DNA from: Paractinoplanes aksuensis
GTDB lineage: Bacteria; Actinomycetota; Actinomycetes; Mycobacteriales; Micromonosporaceae
Direction: 5' to 3'
DNA: 64,000 nucleotides
NCBI RefSeq assembly: GCF_024137025.1
Contig: NZ_JAMYJR010000010.1
Coordinates: 1 to 64,000 of the forward strand
The translations under genes were made by a program, and so were the position numbers. A model generated the notes under the pieces. That model was not told the origin of the DNA. It saw nothing but the letters and a program-made list of their open reading frames with translations, and ran no database searches. Shown here piece by piece: positions 7,979-16,293 of this stretch (the first letter of the stretch is position 1; the number at the start of each line of letters is the position of its first letter).

Positions 7979-9130
7979 ATGGATCGCACCCCCCTGGGCA
8001 TCGTCCTCAACGGCGTCACCGGCCGGATGGGCCTGCGACAACACCTGATCCGCTCGATCCTGGCCATCCGTTCCGACGGCGGCCTGCCGCTGCGCGACGG
8101 CACCGTGCTGTGGCCCGAGCCGGTGCTGGTCGGCCGCAGCGAGGCCAAGCTGCGCACGCTGGCCGAGCAGCACGGTCTCACCGACTGGACCACCGACCTG
8201 GCCGGCGCGCTGGCCCGGCCCGACGTCCAGATCTACTTCGACGCCCAGGTCACCCAGGCCCGGGTCAAGGCGCTGCGCGCGGCCATCGAGGCCGGCAAGC
8301 ACATCTACACCGAGAAGCCGGTGGCCGAGAGCCTGGCCGAGGCGGTCGACCTCGCGCGCACGGCGGACGAGGCGGGCATCAAGCACGGCGTCGTGCAGGA
8401 CAAACTGTTCCTGCCCGGTCTGCAGAAGCTGCACCGGCTGGTCCAGGGCGGCTTCTTCGGGCGCGTCCTCTCCGTACGCGGGGAATTCGGCTACTGGGTC
8501 TTCGAGGGCGACTGGCAGGGGGCGCAGCGTCCCTCGTGGAACTACCGCGCGGCCGACGGCGGCGGCATCACGCTGGACATGTTCCCGCACTGGCACTACG
8601 TGCTGGAACAGATCTTCGGCCCGGTCAGCGCGGTCACCGCCCGCTCGGTCACGCACATCGACCGCCGCTGGGACGAGTCGGGCGAGCCCTACGCGGCCAC
8701 CGCCGACGACGCGGTCTACGGCTGGTTCGAGCTCGAGGGCGGGGTCATCGCACAGATCAACTCGTCCTGGGCCGTGCGCGTGAACCGCGACGAGCTGGTC
8801 GAGTTCCAGGTCGACGGCACGCACGGCAGCGCCGTGGCGGGTCTGCACCACTGCCGCATCCAGCCCCGCGCGGCCACGCCCAAGCCGGTGTGGGACCCGG
8901 ACGTGCCGACCGCGCAGCGCTTCCGCGACCAGTGGCAAGAGGTGCCCGACAACGAGGTTTTCGTCAACGGGTTCCGCGCGCAGTGGGAGCAGTTCCTGCG
9001 TTACGTCGCCGAGGACGGCCCGTACACCGGTGACCTGTGGGCCGGTGCCCGCGGCGTGCAGGTGGCCGAGCTCGGGCTGCAGTCGTCGCGCGAGGGCCGC
9101 CGCCTCGAGATCCCGGAGCTGGGCCGATGA
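7979..9130 (+). CDS. Gfo/Idh/MocA-family oxidoreductase
   Basis: 383-residue NAD(P)-dependent sugar or inositol dehydrogenase-like protein. The N-terminal Rossmann site is atypical (GIVLNGVTGRMGLRQH); the EKP motif (HIYTEKPVAESLAEAV) is clear, and the C-terminal beta-sheet domain includes DGGGITLDMFPHWHYVLEQIFG, with His residues typical of the active site. ATG 7979 has GGAGG 11-15 nt upstream. It is the first gene of a four-gene operon whose members overlap by 4 bp, divergent from the LacI gene. The substrate is unknown; with neighbours it is likely to oxidise a sugar or sugar acid derivative. Confidence 0.88.
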   Translation: MDRTPLGIVLNGVTGRMGLRQHLIRSILAIRSDGGLPLRDGTVLWPEPVLVGRSEAKLRTLAEQHGLTDWTTDLAGALARPDVQIYFDAQVTQARVKALRAAIEAGKHIYTEKPVAESLAEAVDLARTADEAGIKHGVVQDKLFLPGLQKLHRLVQGGFFGRVLSVRGEFGYWVFEGDWQGAQRPSWNYRAADGGGITLDMFPHWHYVLEQIFGPVSAVTARSVTHIDRRWDESGEPYAATADDAVYGWFELEGGVIAQINSSWAVRVNRDELVEFQVDGTHGSAVAGLHHCRIQPRAATPKPVWDPDVPTAQRFRDQWQEVPDNEVFVNGFRAQWEQFLRYVAEDGPYTGDLWAGARGVQVAELGLQSSREGRRLEIPELGR

Positions 9131-10221
9131 GGTTCAGCGGTCACGGCGCCCAGTTCCAGGTCAAAGGCCAGTTCAAGAGCCGCATCGCGTACGCCGCCGC
9201 GCCCGTCACGGCCGACCAGCGGGCCGAGAACATCCCGGGCGCGCCGGCCGCGCTCGACTGGGAGAGCACGCTGCGATTCCGGCACCACCTGTGGTCGTAC
9301 GGCTTCGGGGTGGCCGAGGCGATGGACACCGCTCAGCGGGGGGCCGGGCTCGACTACCCGGCCACCCGCGAGCTGATCCGGCGCAGCGCGGCCGAGGCCC
9401 GCTCGGTCGGCGGCGCGATCGTGGCCGGGGTCGGCACCGATCAGCTGCCGCCCGGCCCGGCCACCATCGACGAGATCAGCAAGGCCTATCTGGAGCAGTT
9501 GCACGACGTACGCGACGCCGGGGCGACCCCCGTGCTGATGTGCAGCCGCCATCTGGCCGCGGCCGCCCGCGACGCCGACGACTACAAGCGGGTGTACGGC
9601 GAGCTGCTGTCGCAATCGGACAAGCCGGTGCTGCTGCACTGGCTGGGCGAGGCGTTCGACCCCGCGCTGGCCGGCTACTGGGGGCGGCGCGAGACGGTGC
9701 TCGAGATCATCGAGGAGCATCGCGACCGGGTCGACGGCATCAAGCTCTCGCTGCTCGACGAGGACTACGAGGTCGAGCTGCGGCGGCGGCTGCCCGCGGG
9801 CGTTCGCATGTACACCGGCGACGACTTCAACTATCCGGCGCTGATCCGCGGGGACGACCAGGGCCACTCGGAAGCGTTGCTGGGCGTGCTGGCGGTCATC
9901 GCCCCGCCCGCCGCGGCCGCGCTCCGCGCTCTGGACGAAGGCGACGTCATGGCGTACGAGAAAATCCTTGGTCCGACCCTGCCGCTGGCCCGGCACCTGT
10001 TCGCCGCGCCGACCTACCACTACAAGACCGGCATCGTGTTCCTGAACTGGCTGGCCGGCCACCAGGACCACCTGACGATGGTGAACGGGGCCCAGTCCGG
10101 CCGCTCGCCGCAGCACCTGCTGACGCTGATGCGGCTGGCCGACGAGGCCGGGCTGCTGCCGGACGCCGCGCTCGCAGAGAACCGGGCCGACGCGTGGCTG
10201 AAGACGGTGGGTCTGGCGTGA
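9127..10221 (+). CDS. DUF993 / dihydrodipicolinate-synthase-like TIM barrel
   Basis: 364-residue protein of the DUF993 family (PF06187), annotated widely as DapA-like but without a proven reaction. The start MRFSGHGAQFQVKGQF is characteristic. VDGIKLSLLDEDYE places a Lys where the Schiff-base lysine of DapA-type aldolases sits, suggesting retro-aldol cleavage or dehydration of a sugar acid. Start ATG 9127 overlaps the previous stop (ATGA). The length fits the family. It is the second gene of the operon. Confidence 0.82.
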   Translation: MRFSGHGAQFQVKGQFKSRIAYAAAPVTADQRAENIPGAPAALDWESTLRFRHHLWSYGFGVAEAMDTAQRGAGLDYPATRELIRRSAAEARSVGGAIVAGVGTDQLPPGPATIDEISKAYLEQLHDVRDAGATPVLMCSRHLAAAARDADDYKRVYGELLSQSDKPVLLHWLGEAFDPALAGYWGRRETVLEIIEEHRDRVDGIKLSLLDEDYEVELRRRLPAGVRMYTGDDFNYPALIRGDDQGHSEALLGVLAVIAPPAAAALRALDEGDVMAYEKILGPTLPLARHLFAAPTYHYKTGIVFLNWLAGHQDHLTMVNGAQSGRSPQHLLTLMRLADEAGLLPDAALAENRADAWLKTVGLA

Positions 10222-11021
10222 AGGGCTTCTCGCTCAACCAGGCCACCACCAAGCGCTGGCCGCTCGACGACCTGGTGGCCGGCTGTGCCGCGGCCGGTGT
10301 CGAAGCGGTCGGTCTGTGGCGCGAAGAGGTCGCCGAGTACGGCACCGACAAGGCGGCCGCCCTCGTCCGCGACGCCGGTCTGACGGTCTCGTCGCTGTGC
10401 CGCGGCGGCTTCTTCCACGACCCCGGCTGGTACGACGAGAACCGGCGCGCCATCGACCAGGCCGCCACGCTCGGCACCGACACGCTGGTGCTGGTCAGCG
10501 GCGGCCTGCCCGACGGCAGCCGGGACATCGACGGCGCGCGCCGCCAGGTCGGCGAGGCGATCGGCCGCCTGGTCCCGGATGCGCAGGCCGCGGGCGTGCG
10601 CCTGGCCATCGAGCCGCTGCACCCGATGTTCTGTTCCGACCGCTGCGTGGTGGCGACGCTCGACCAGGCCCTGGACCTGGCCTCGCCGTACCCGGCTTCC
10701 GTCGTAGGGGTGGTCATCGACACGTATCACCTGTGGTGGGACGACCGGGTGTGGGACGGCATCGCCCGCGCCGGTCGGGAGGGCCGGCTGGCCTCGTTCC
10801 AGCTGGCCGACTGGATCACCCCGTTGCCGTCGGGGGTGCTGCTCGGCCGTGGTCTGCCGGGCACCGGGTCGGTCGACATGCGGCGGTTCGCCCGGGCCGT
10901 ACGGGAAACGGGTTTTGACGGTCACGTCGAGGTCGAGGTGTTCCACGAGGACGTGTGGTCGCGGCCCGGCCCGGAGGTGCTGGCCGAGGCGATCGCCGGC
11001 TACGAGGAGGCCGTGGCGTGA
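10218..11021 (+). CDS. Sugar phosphate isomerase/epimerase-type TIM barrel
   Basis: 267-residue AP_endonuc_2 (xylose-isomerase-like) barrel. Metal/active-site strands are visible in RLAIEPLHPM, VGVVIDTYHLWWDD, ASFQLADWITP and the C-terminal DGHVEVEVFHED, matching the Glu/Asp/His/Glu ligands of this fold. The GTG start at 10218 overlaps the DUF993 stop (GTGA). Third gene of the operon. Isomerisation or epimerisation of a keto-sugar is the likely reaction; the substrate is not identifiable. Confidence 0.85.
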   Translation: MKGFSLNQATTKRWPLDDLVAGCAAAGVEAVGLWREEVAEYGTDKAAALVRDAGLTVSSLCRGGFFHDPGWYDENRRAIDQAATLGTDTLVLVSGGLPDGSRDIDGARRQVGEAIGRLVPDAQAAGVRLAIEPLHPMFCSDRCVVATLDQALDLASPYPASVVGVVIDTYHLWWDDRVWDGIARAGREGRLASFQLADWITPLPSGVLLGRGLPGTGSVDMRRFARAVRETGFDGHVEVEVFHEDVWSRPGPEVLAEAIAGYEEAVA

Positions 11022-11725
11022 AGATCGGCCACGCCACCTACGTCACCGACCCGCAGCTCGACATCAGGCTGGCCCCGCGCCCCTATTTGCATCCGGTTCG
11101 CACCCTGGCCGGCACCGTGGTCACCGACGAACTGTGCTTCGACCACCCCTGGCACCTGGGCGCGTCGGTGACGCTGGCCGATGTGAACGGGTGGAACTTC
11201 TGGGGCGGCCGCACCTATGTCCGCGACCAGGGTTACACGTGGCTGGAGGATCACGGCTCGATCCACCACGTCACGCCGACCCAGCTGATCTGGCGGGACG
11301 GCAACGGCACCAACGTGCTGACCGAGGAACGGCACATCACCGCCGCGCCCGCCGCCGACGGATGGGAGCTTTCTTTCCGGTACGCCCTGACTGCTCCCAC
11401 CGACCAGCCGGTGACCCTCGGCAGTCCCGCCACCAACGGCCGCACCGGTGGGGCGGGCTACGGCGGCTTCTTCTGGCGCTGCCCGCCGGCCGAGAAAGCG
11501 ATGTCGAGCGTCGAACACGGCAGCGCCGCCCCCGAGCTGACCCTCACGGTCGACGACAGCTACGCCCTGACGTTCCGGGGCCTGGCCGGCGACGACCGCT
11601 GGTTCGTCCGCACCGAGGGTTACATCGGCGTGTGCGCCGCCCTGGCCTGGGAGAAGCCGCTGCTGATCCCGCCGGGCGAGACCCTCGACCGCCACCTCCG
11701 GGTGCTCATCCGCGACCTCGACTAG
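11018..11725 (+). CDS. PmoA-like (DUF6807) protein
   Basis: 235-residue beta-rich protein of the PmoA/DUF6807 group. Motifs include YLHPVRTLAGTVVTD, DHPWHLGASVTLADVNGWNFWGGRTY and GYGGFFWR. Despite the name, no methane monooxygenase role is implied; members cluster with Gfo/Idh/MocA oxidoreductases and sugar isomerases. GTG at 11018 overlaps the upstream stop (GTGA). Last gene of the operon; its stop shares CTAG with the stop of the convergent TIR gene, leaving no room for a terminator. Confidence 0.8.
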   Translation: MKIGHATYVTDPQLDIRLAPRPYLHPVRTLAGTVVTDELCFDHPWHLGASVTLADVNGWNFWGGRTYVRDQGYTWLEDHGSIHHVTPTQLIWRDGNGTNVLTEERHITAAPAADGWELSFRYALTAPTDQPVTLGSPATNGRTGGAGYGGFFWRCPPAEKAMSSVEHGSAAPELTLTVDDSYALTFRGLAGDDRWFVRTEGYIGVCAALAWEKPLLIPPGETLDRHLRVLIRDLD

Positions 11726-14700
11726 CACGTCTCCCGATACGCGATGCCCGGCGCGTAGAGCTGCCATTCGGCCTCGGTCAGGCCGCCGCCGGTCCGCGTG
11801 CAAGCTTGTTCCAGGGCGCCCGCCCGGAGGCGATTGAGATCTTCGATCCGCCACAAAGCCTCGCCGAGCACGACCACGTCGCCGTCGGGGGAGAACCGGA
11901 CCTCGGGCACCTCTCCGTACGGGACCGGGAACGTGGTCACGCGGGCCGGGCTACGCGGGTCGGAGACATCCCACAGGGTCATGACACCGTCGTCCTCGCC
12001 GCTGACCAGACTGCGGCCGTCGGGCGACAGGACGAGCGGCGGGCCGATCTCGCGCAGCCGCCCCTCACCGTCCGTCTGCGAGGTCGTTTCGGACAGCTTC
12101 ACCGGGTGGCGTGGATCGGCCAGGTCCCACAGTGCGAGGCTTCCGACACCCAGACCGGTCACGAGCAGTTTCGAATCCTGCGAGAACGTCGCTGACCAGA
12201 GCCCTCGATCGATCGTTCCGGGAAGGGTGGCGGAGACCATGACCCGGGCCGGATCCGCGAGGTCCCACAATTCGGTCGGGCCGAGGTCGTCGTCAAAATA
12301 TCCCACTACAACGGCCCGGCCGTCCGGCGAGTGCCAGCTGACGACGTCCGAATCCTCCGGCAGATCATAGGGGTGCGGGCGCACGTCGGCACCGGGCCGG
12401 CTCGGCAGATCCCACAGCTTCGGGTCCTCGCCGTGCGACAGGACGAGTCGATCGTTGAGGACGTCTGCGTAGGCGGGCAGCTCCGCGACGAGAGCAGAGG
12501 GCAGCTCGCCGATCGGGAGTCGCCAGATCTGAGCCGTGCTGTCCGCTTCATCGGCCCCGGCCGAGTTCACCAGCAGGAGCCCGGTGTCCCCGATCGGAGC
12601 TGGATATCCCCACATGGGCAGGGCCGTCGAGCGGGGCCGCCCCACGTCGGAGATCTCCGAGAGCAACACCTGCCCGGCTGTCGTGCCGTCGACGGTCGGG
12701 GTGGTGGTGAAGACCCGTCGCTCGGTCAGAAAGACGGGGTTGATCCCCCTCACCGTGTTGATCTTGCGGGGCGGCCGCCGACCGGCGACATTCCAGAACG
12801 TCGTCCAGTCACCCGTTGTGGTGGCCATCGTCGTCAACTCGGCCGAGAACACCACCCGGTCCGGCTTCTTGCCGCCCGGCGCCGGCGTCGGCACCCTGGT
12901 CGGCCGGTATCGACCGCCGGGTGTTTCCCACAGCGTCACCTCACCGTCGGCCGATCCAGAGACCAGCCGGCCGTCGGGAAGGTAGTTCAACGCGGTAACG
13001 GAACTGCTGCCTGCGGACATGTCCTGCACAATCGCCCCGGGCCAGGTCTCTGCCGACTCCGGCCACCGGCGGATGCGGCCGCGGTTGTCACCGAGGGCCA
13101 GGGATTTTGAGTTCGGGCGGAACGCCACGGCTCCGGCGAGTTCGATGGCGTGGTCCCAGTCAGCCTCGAGCCGGCCTCGATCAGAGACGGCGACACTTAT
13201 TGTCGAGCCCCGCGTGCCTTCCCCGCCGACAGCCAGCAACCGGCCGTCCGATGAGAACTGCAGCGGGGGATGGAGGGGAACGTTGATGATCGAATCCAAC
13301 AACGTCCGGCCCGGCACGTTCCACAAACTCAGATTCCCGTCGCTCAGGAAAGCCAGTCTCGACCCGTCCGGTGAGAACACCAGGGCGCGTGCCTCCGCGG
13401 CGACCCCAGAGCTCGCTGAATCCGGCATCTTCGGCGCCTGAAGGCGTCCCTCAAGCGTTGGTTCGCCTTCGCGGGGCAACGCCCAGATCGACACTGTGCG
13501 TCCCTCCCCGACTGCCAGCCGCCGGGCGTCGGGCGAGAACGCGAGCACGGGAGCGAATCCCTCGTTCCGGATCAGCGGGACAATGGTGGATCGGCCGGTC
13601 GCGGTTCCGTCGTCCAGATCCCAGACGTTGATCGGCTCCAGACCGGCGTACGTGCTCGTCACCTCGTTCGCCCCCGTCGTGGATCGGCCGTCGATCGTCG
13701 CCGCCGCGAGTGCGTTCGGCGCGAGTGCCATGACGGCGGTGTCGAGGCTCCCCGGGCCCGGCAGGGCCGAACGGGCCGGGGGCGAGATTCCGTTCCACGA
13801 CGTGATCGTTCGGTCCTGGCCCAGGGAGGTCACGGTGGTACCGTCGGGCCGCACGGCTATCGCGCTGACGGCGGTGTCATGGGCCGCGGCCGTGGCTGCC
13901 CACGGGCTGTTGAGCATCAGGTTGGCCAGGGCGACCCGGGTCTGGTCGTTCCGGCCGCCCAGCCGGTTCGCCGCGATCAGCAGCCGGGCTGCGGTCTGCG
14001 GGTCGCTCCGCGCGAGGTCCTGGCTCTTGAGCGACAACAGCCGGGACACGGCCGTGTCGCGTTCCTGCTGGGCGGTGTCGCGTTCGTTCCGGGCGATCCG
14101 GGTCTGGCCGACCGCGGCCACGGTGGCGATCAGCGCGGCGACCAGCAGCACAACCAGCGTGAAGACCGCTCCGCGGCGCTGGCGCTGCGCTCGCCGGTGC
14201 AGGTCGAGGTGCTCGCCGAACAAGGTGTCCTTGTCGGCGCCGCGCAGAGGAGCTGCGACCTGAGCGACGAGATTCAGCAGAGCGTTGTCGGGCTCCCGAT
14301 GAGGTTCGGCCTGGGACAGGTCGACCCAGAGGGGTTCCCGTTCGAAGAGCGCGCCGGCGGAAGGTGGCAGCGCGTCGGTGCGCTTCCAGTCCCAGTCGGC
14401 GTCCTCGTCCCGCCACACCAGGCTTCCGCTCGCCAGCACGATGTAGAAGTTGGCGGACGACCTGTTCTCGGCCCACCACCGGACCTCCTGGTCGACCCAC
14501 TTCGACGCGGCCGCCTGCGGGGAGGCCAGCAGGATGAAGTTGCGGGAGTCGGCGATGGCGTCCCGCAGGCCCTGGCTCAGGCTGTCGCTCGCGGCGAGAC
14601 TGGTGTAGTCCCGGAAGATCCGCAGGCTGCGCGGCCGGTACCAGGGTGTCGCGAAGCGTTCCAGCCACCGTTGCAGTCTGGTGGCCAGATCCTGGCTCGC

Positions 14701-14835
14701 GTCGCGGCTGTAGGAGAGGAACGCGTCGTACCGATGATCGCGCTCTTCGGCCCTTCCGTTTCCTTCGGGTCGAGCCGGAACCGGGCCCGCGCCGCGATCG
14801 GATGATGATCGCGGCCGGGGCGAGGAGGGGAGCAC
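11722..14835 (-). CDS. TIR-domain, single-membrane-span, WD40-repeat protein
   Basis: 1037 residues. An N-terminal TIR domain at about 34-175 begins YDAFLSYSRD and contains SKWVDQEVRWW, where E117 is at the position of the NADase catalytic Glu. One membrane helix follows (about 222-243), then a coiled-coil-like Gln/Glu/Arg stretch (NERDTAQQERDTAVSRL), and then WD40-type beta-propeller repeats to the C-terminus (recurring SPDGRxL and LWDLADP motifs). Bacterial TIR-effector proteins can act in anti-phage defence or signalling by hydrolysing NAD+, with the propeller acting as sensor; this role is inferred. GTG at 14835 has no clear ribosome site, so the start could be a little downstream. A small gene 31 bp upstream may be co-transcribed. 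Confidence 0.85.
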   Translation of the reverse strand: MLPSSPRPRSSSDRGAGPVPARPEGNGRAEERDHRYDAFLSYSRDASQDLATRLQRWLERFATPWYRPRSLRIFRDYTSLAASDSLSQGLRDAIADSRNFILLASPQAAASKWVDQEVRWWAENRSSANFYIVLASGSLVWRDEDADWDWKRTDALPPSAGALFEREPLWVDLSQAEPHREPDNALLNLVAQVAAPLRGADKDTLFGEHLDLHRRAQRQRRGAVFTLVVLLVAALIATVAAVGQTRIARNERDTAQQERDTAVSRLLSLKSQDLARSDPQTAARLLIAANRLGGRNDQTRVALANLMLNSPWAATAAAHDTAVSAIAVRPDGTTVTSLGQDRTITSWNGISPPARSALPGPGSLDTAVMALAPNALAAATIDGRSTTGANEVTSTYAGLEPINVWDLDDGTATGRSTIVPLIRNEGFAPVLAFSPDARRLAVGEGRTVSIWALPREGEPTLEGRLQAPKMPDSASSGVAAEARALVFSPDGSRLAFLSDGNLSLWNVPGRTLLDSIINVPLHPPLQFSSDGRLLAVGGEGTRGSTISVAVSDRGRLEADWDHAIELAGAVAFRPNSKSLALGDNRGRIRRWPESAETWPGAIVQDMSAGSSSVTALNYLPDGRLVSGSADGEVTLWETPGGRYRPTRVPTPAPGGKKPDRVVFSAELTTMATTTGDWTTFWNVAGRRPPRKINTVRGINPVFLTERRVFTTTPTVDGTTAGQVLLSEISDVGRPRSTALPMWGYPAPIGDTGLLLVNSAGADEADSTAQIWRLPIGELPSALVAELPAYADVLNDRLVLSHGEDPKLWDLPSRPGADVRPHPYDLPEDSDVVSWHSPDGRAVVVGYFDDDLGPTELWDLADPARVMVSATLPGTIDRGLWSATFSQDSKLLVTGLGVGSLALWDLADPRHPVKLSETTSQTDGEGRLREIGPPLVLSPDGRSLVSGEDDGVMTLWDVSDPRSPARVTTFPVPYGEVPEVRFSPDGDVVVLGEALWRIEDLNRLRAGALEQACTRTGGGLTEAEWQLYAPGIAYRETC

Positions 14836-14866
14836 AACGGATCAACGAGCGAGGGCCCCGGTGGTG

Positions 14867-15118
14867 TCAGGCCGCGACGGCGCCCGCGTGATACTCGAGC
14901 TGGTTGGGGCGGTACCAGAACCGGTCCTCGCCGACGGGGATGTAGAACCGCTCGAGGTCCTCCGGGGCGAACCGGACCTCGTACGCGAGCTCACCGGACG
15001 CCGCGTCGTAGCGGACGTTGCTGATCGTCCCGTACGAGCCCGGCAGCAACGCCGCCACGGCCGGGCTGACCCGAACCTCGACCCCGATCGCGAACCGGTT
15101 CTCCACAGCCTGCACCAC
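14867..15118 (-). CDS. Small conserved-looking protein, SH3/KOW-like barrel
   Basis: 83 residues from GTG 15118, chosen because GGAGGG lies 8 nt upstream; longer in-frame starts give Arg-rich low-complexity sequence. The sequence (PAVAALLPGSYGTISNVRYDA, YEVRFAPEDLERFYIPVGEDRFWYRPNQLEYH) looks like a small all-beta barrel. It ends 31 bp before the TIR-WD40 start on the same strand and may form an operon with it. Function unknown. Confidence 0.6.
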   Translation of the reverse strand: MVQAVENRFAIGVEVRVSPAVAALLPGSYGTISNVRYDAASGELAYEVRFAPEDLERFYIPVGEDRFWYRPNQLEYHAGAVAA

Positions 15119-15158
15119 AGCACCCACCCTCCGACGACGCGTCTCGCTCCAGCCGCCC

Positions 15159-15392
15159 TCATTCGGTCGCCGAGGGTGTGACTTGAGAAAAGACGCAGTG
15201 GTAGCAGCGGTAGACGTCGCCCTCACGGCGATACCACTCGTGGTTGCCGCAATCCCGCTTCCCCTTGGGGACCAGGCCGATCAGCGCGAACGGCAGCAGC
15301 GCCCGCAGGCGGGTGCGAAGCCGGTACCTGGTCAGAAACGTACTCGGGCGGCGATCGGCAGGTGGTCGCTGCCGGTGCGGGGGAGGGACCAC
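15159..15392 (-). CDS. Small basic protein with HxxC-type cysteine motif
   Basis: Up to 77 residues; the coding part that looks real is the last 55 or so, beginning RYRLRTRLRALLPFALIGLVPKG and then DCGNHEWYRREGDVYRCYHC. The Cys/His pattern (C..H......C..C) suggests a metal site. The start is unclear: the longest version begins at GTG 15392 inside the upstream nuclease-like gene, and a start overlapping that gene's stop near 15332 is more likely. Function unknown; short actinobacterial proteins of this look are common. Confidence 0.5.
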   Translation of the reverse strand: MVPPPHRQRPPADRRPSTFLTRYRLRTRLRALLPFALIGLVPKGKRDCGNHEWYRREGDVYRCYHCVFSQVTPSATE

Positions 15393-16210
15393 AGGGACGT
15401 CACGGTCAGGCCGCGGGCCAGGATCTGGTCGATGCGGGCGACGGGGGCTTTCGCGGGCCAGCTGAAGGCGAAGGCCGGGGCGGTGTCGAGCCGGCTGGTG
15501 ACGGGGCGTAGGCCGCGGTCATGGAGGGTGGCGTTCAGGTCGCCCAGCAGCAGCACCTGGGTGAGTGGCTCGGCTTTCAGGGCTGCGCCCAGCTTCGCGG
15601 CGCTTTCGTCGCGGGGGTCGGTGGCGAAACCCGACAGGCCCATGCGTACGGACGGTAGGTGCGCGACGTAGACGGCCACGTCGCCGTGGGGGGTGCGGGC
15701 CACTGCGCGCAGGCCGCGGTTCCAGTCGGGGCCGAAGGCGGCGGGGCGGATGTCGAGCGGGCCATCGGCAGTGAGCGGGTGGCGGGACCAGAGGGCGACC
15801 GTGCCCTGCGCGGCTCGATACGGGTAGGCCGAGCCGAACGCGGCGTCGTACGTGGGCAGGTTTTGCGGCAGCACCTCGGTGAGGGCCACCAGATCGGGGG
15901 AGACCCGCAGCAGCTCGCGGACCGTGCCGGTGGGGTCGGGGTTCTCGTCGCTCGTGTTGTGCTGGACGGCGATCAGGTCGTGGCTCTTGTCGTCGGGCAT
16001 GAGCGCGGGGGCGAAGAGCACCGACCACGCGATCAGCGGTAGCAGCACGGCCGGCAGGTTCACCGCGGGGCGCCGCCGCCAGGCGAACAGGGCCAGCATG
16101 GGAATGGCCAGGCCGACCCAGGGCAGGAACGTCTCGACGATGCCGCCGGCCGGGATCAACCGGTGCCCCAGCAGCACGACGGTCACGAGCACGGCCAGCA
16201 GAACGATCAC
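15332..16210 (-). CDS. Membrane-anchored endonuclease/exonuclease/phosphatase-family protein
   Basis: 292 residues from GTG 16210. The N-terminus has three hydrophobic helices (VIVLLAVLVTVVLLGH; IPMLALFAW; LPLIAWSVLFAPAL). The C-terminal two thirds is an EEP hydrolase domain: IAVQHNTSDENPD, LVALTEVL (metal Glu), VYVAHLPS, LLLGDLNATLHD and TGSDHLPIAA (catalytic His). Homologues cleave phosphodiesters in nucleic acids or lipids; the substrate here is unknown. It is probably extracytoplasmic. The start is weakly supported because no strong ribosome site is seen. Confidence 0.8.
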   Translation of the reverse strand: MIVLLAVLVTVVLLGHRLIPAGGIVETFLPWVGLAIPMLALFAWRRRPAVNLPAVLLPLIAWSVLFAPALMPDDKSHDLIAVQHNTSDENPDPTGTVRELLRVSPDLVALTEVLPQNLPTYDAAFGSAYPYRAAQGTVALWSRHPLTADGPLDIRPAAFGPDWNRGLRAVARTPHGDVAVYVAHLPSVRMGLSGFATDPRDESAAKLGAALKAEPLTQVLLLGDLNATLHDRGLRPVTSRLDTAPAFAFSWPAKAPVARIDQILARGLTVTSLWSLPRTGSDHLPIAARVRF

Positions 16211-16293
16211 GGCTGGATGGTCGCAGGTTGGATCAAACCGCCGGTGCGGGGTGTGCGGGCGACCCAGGCCACGATCGGGCCGGTGGCGACGAT

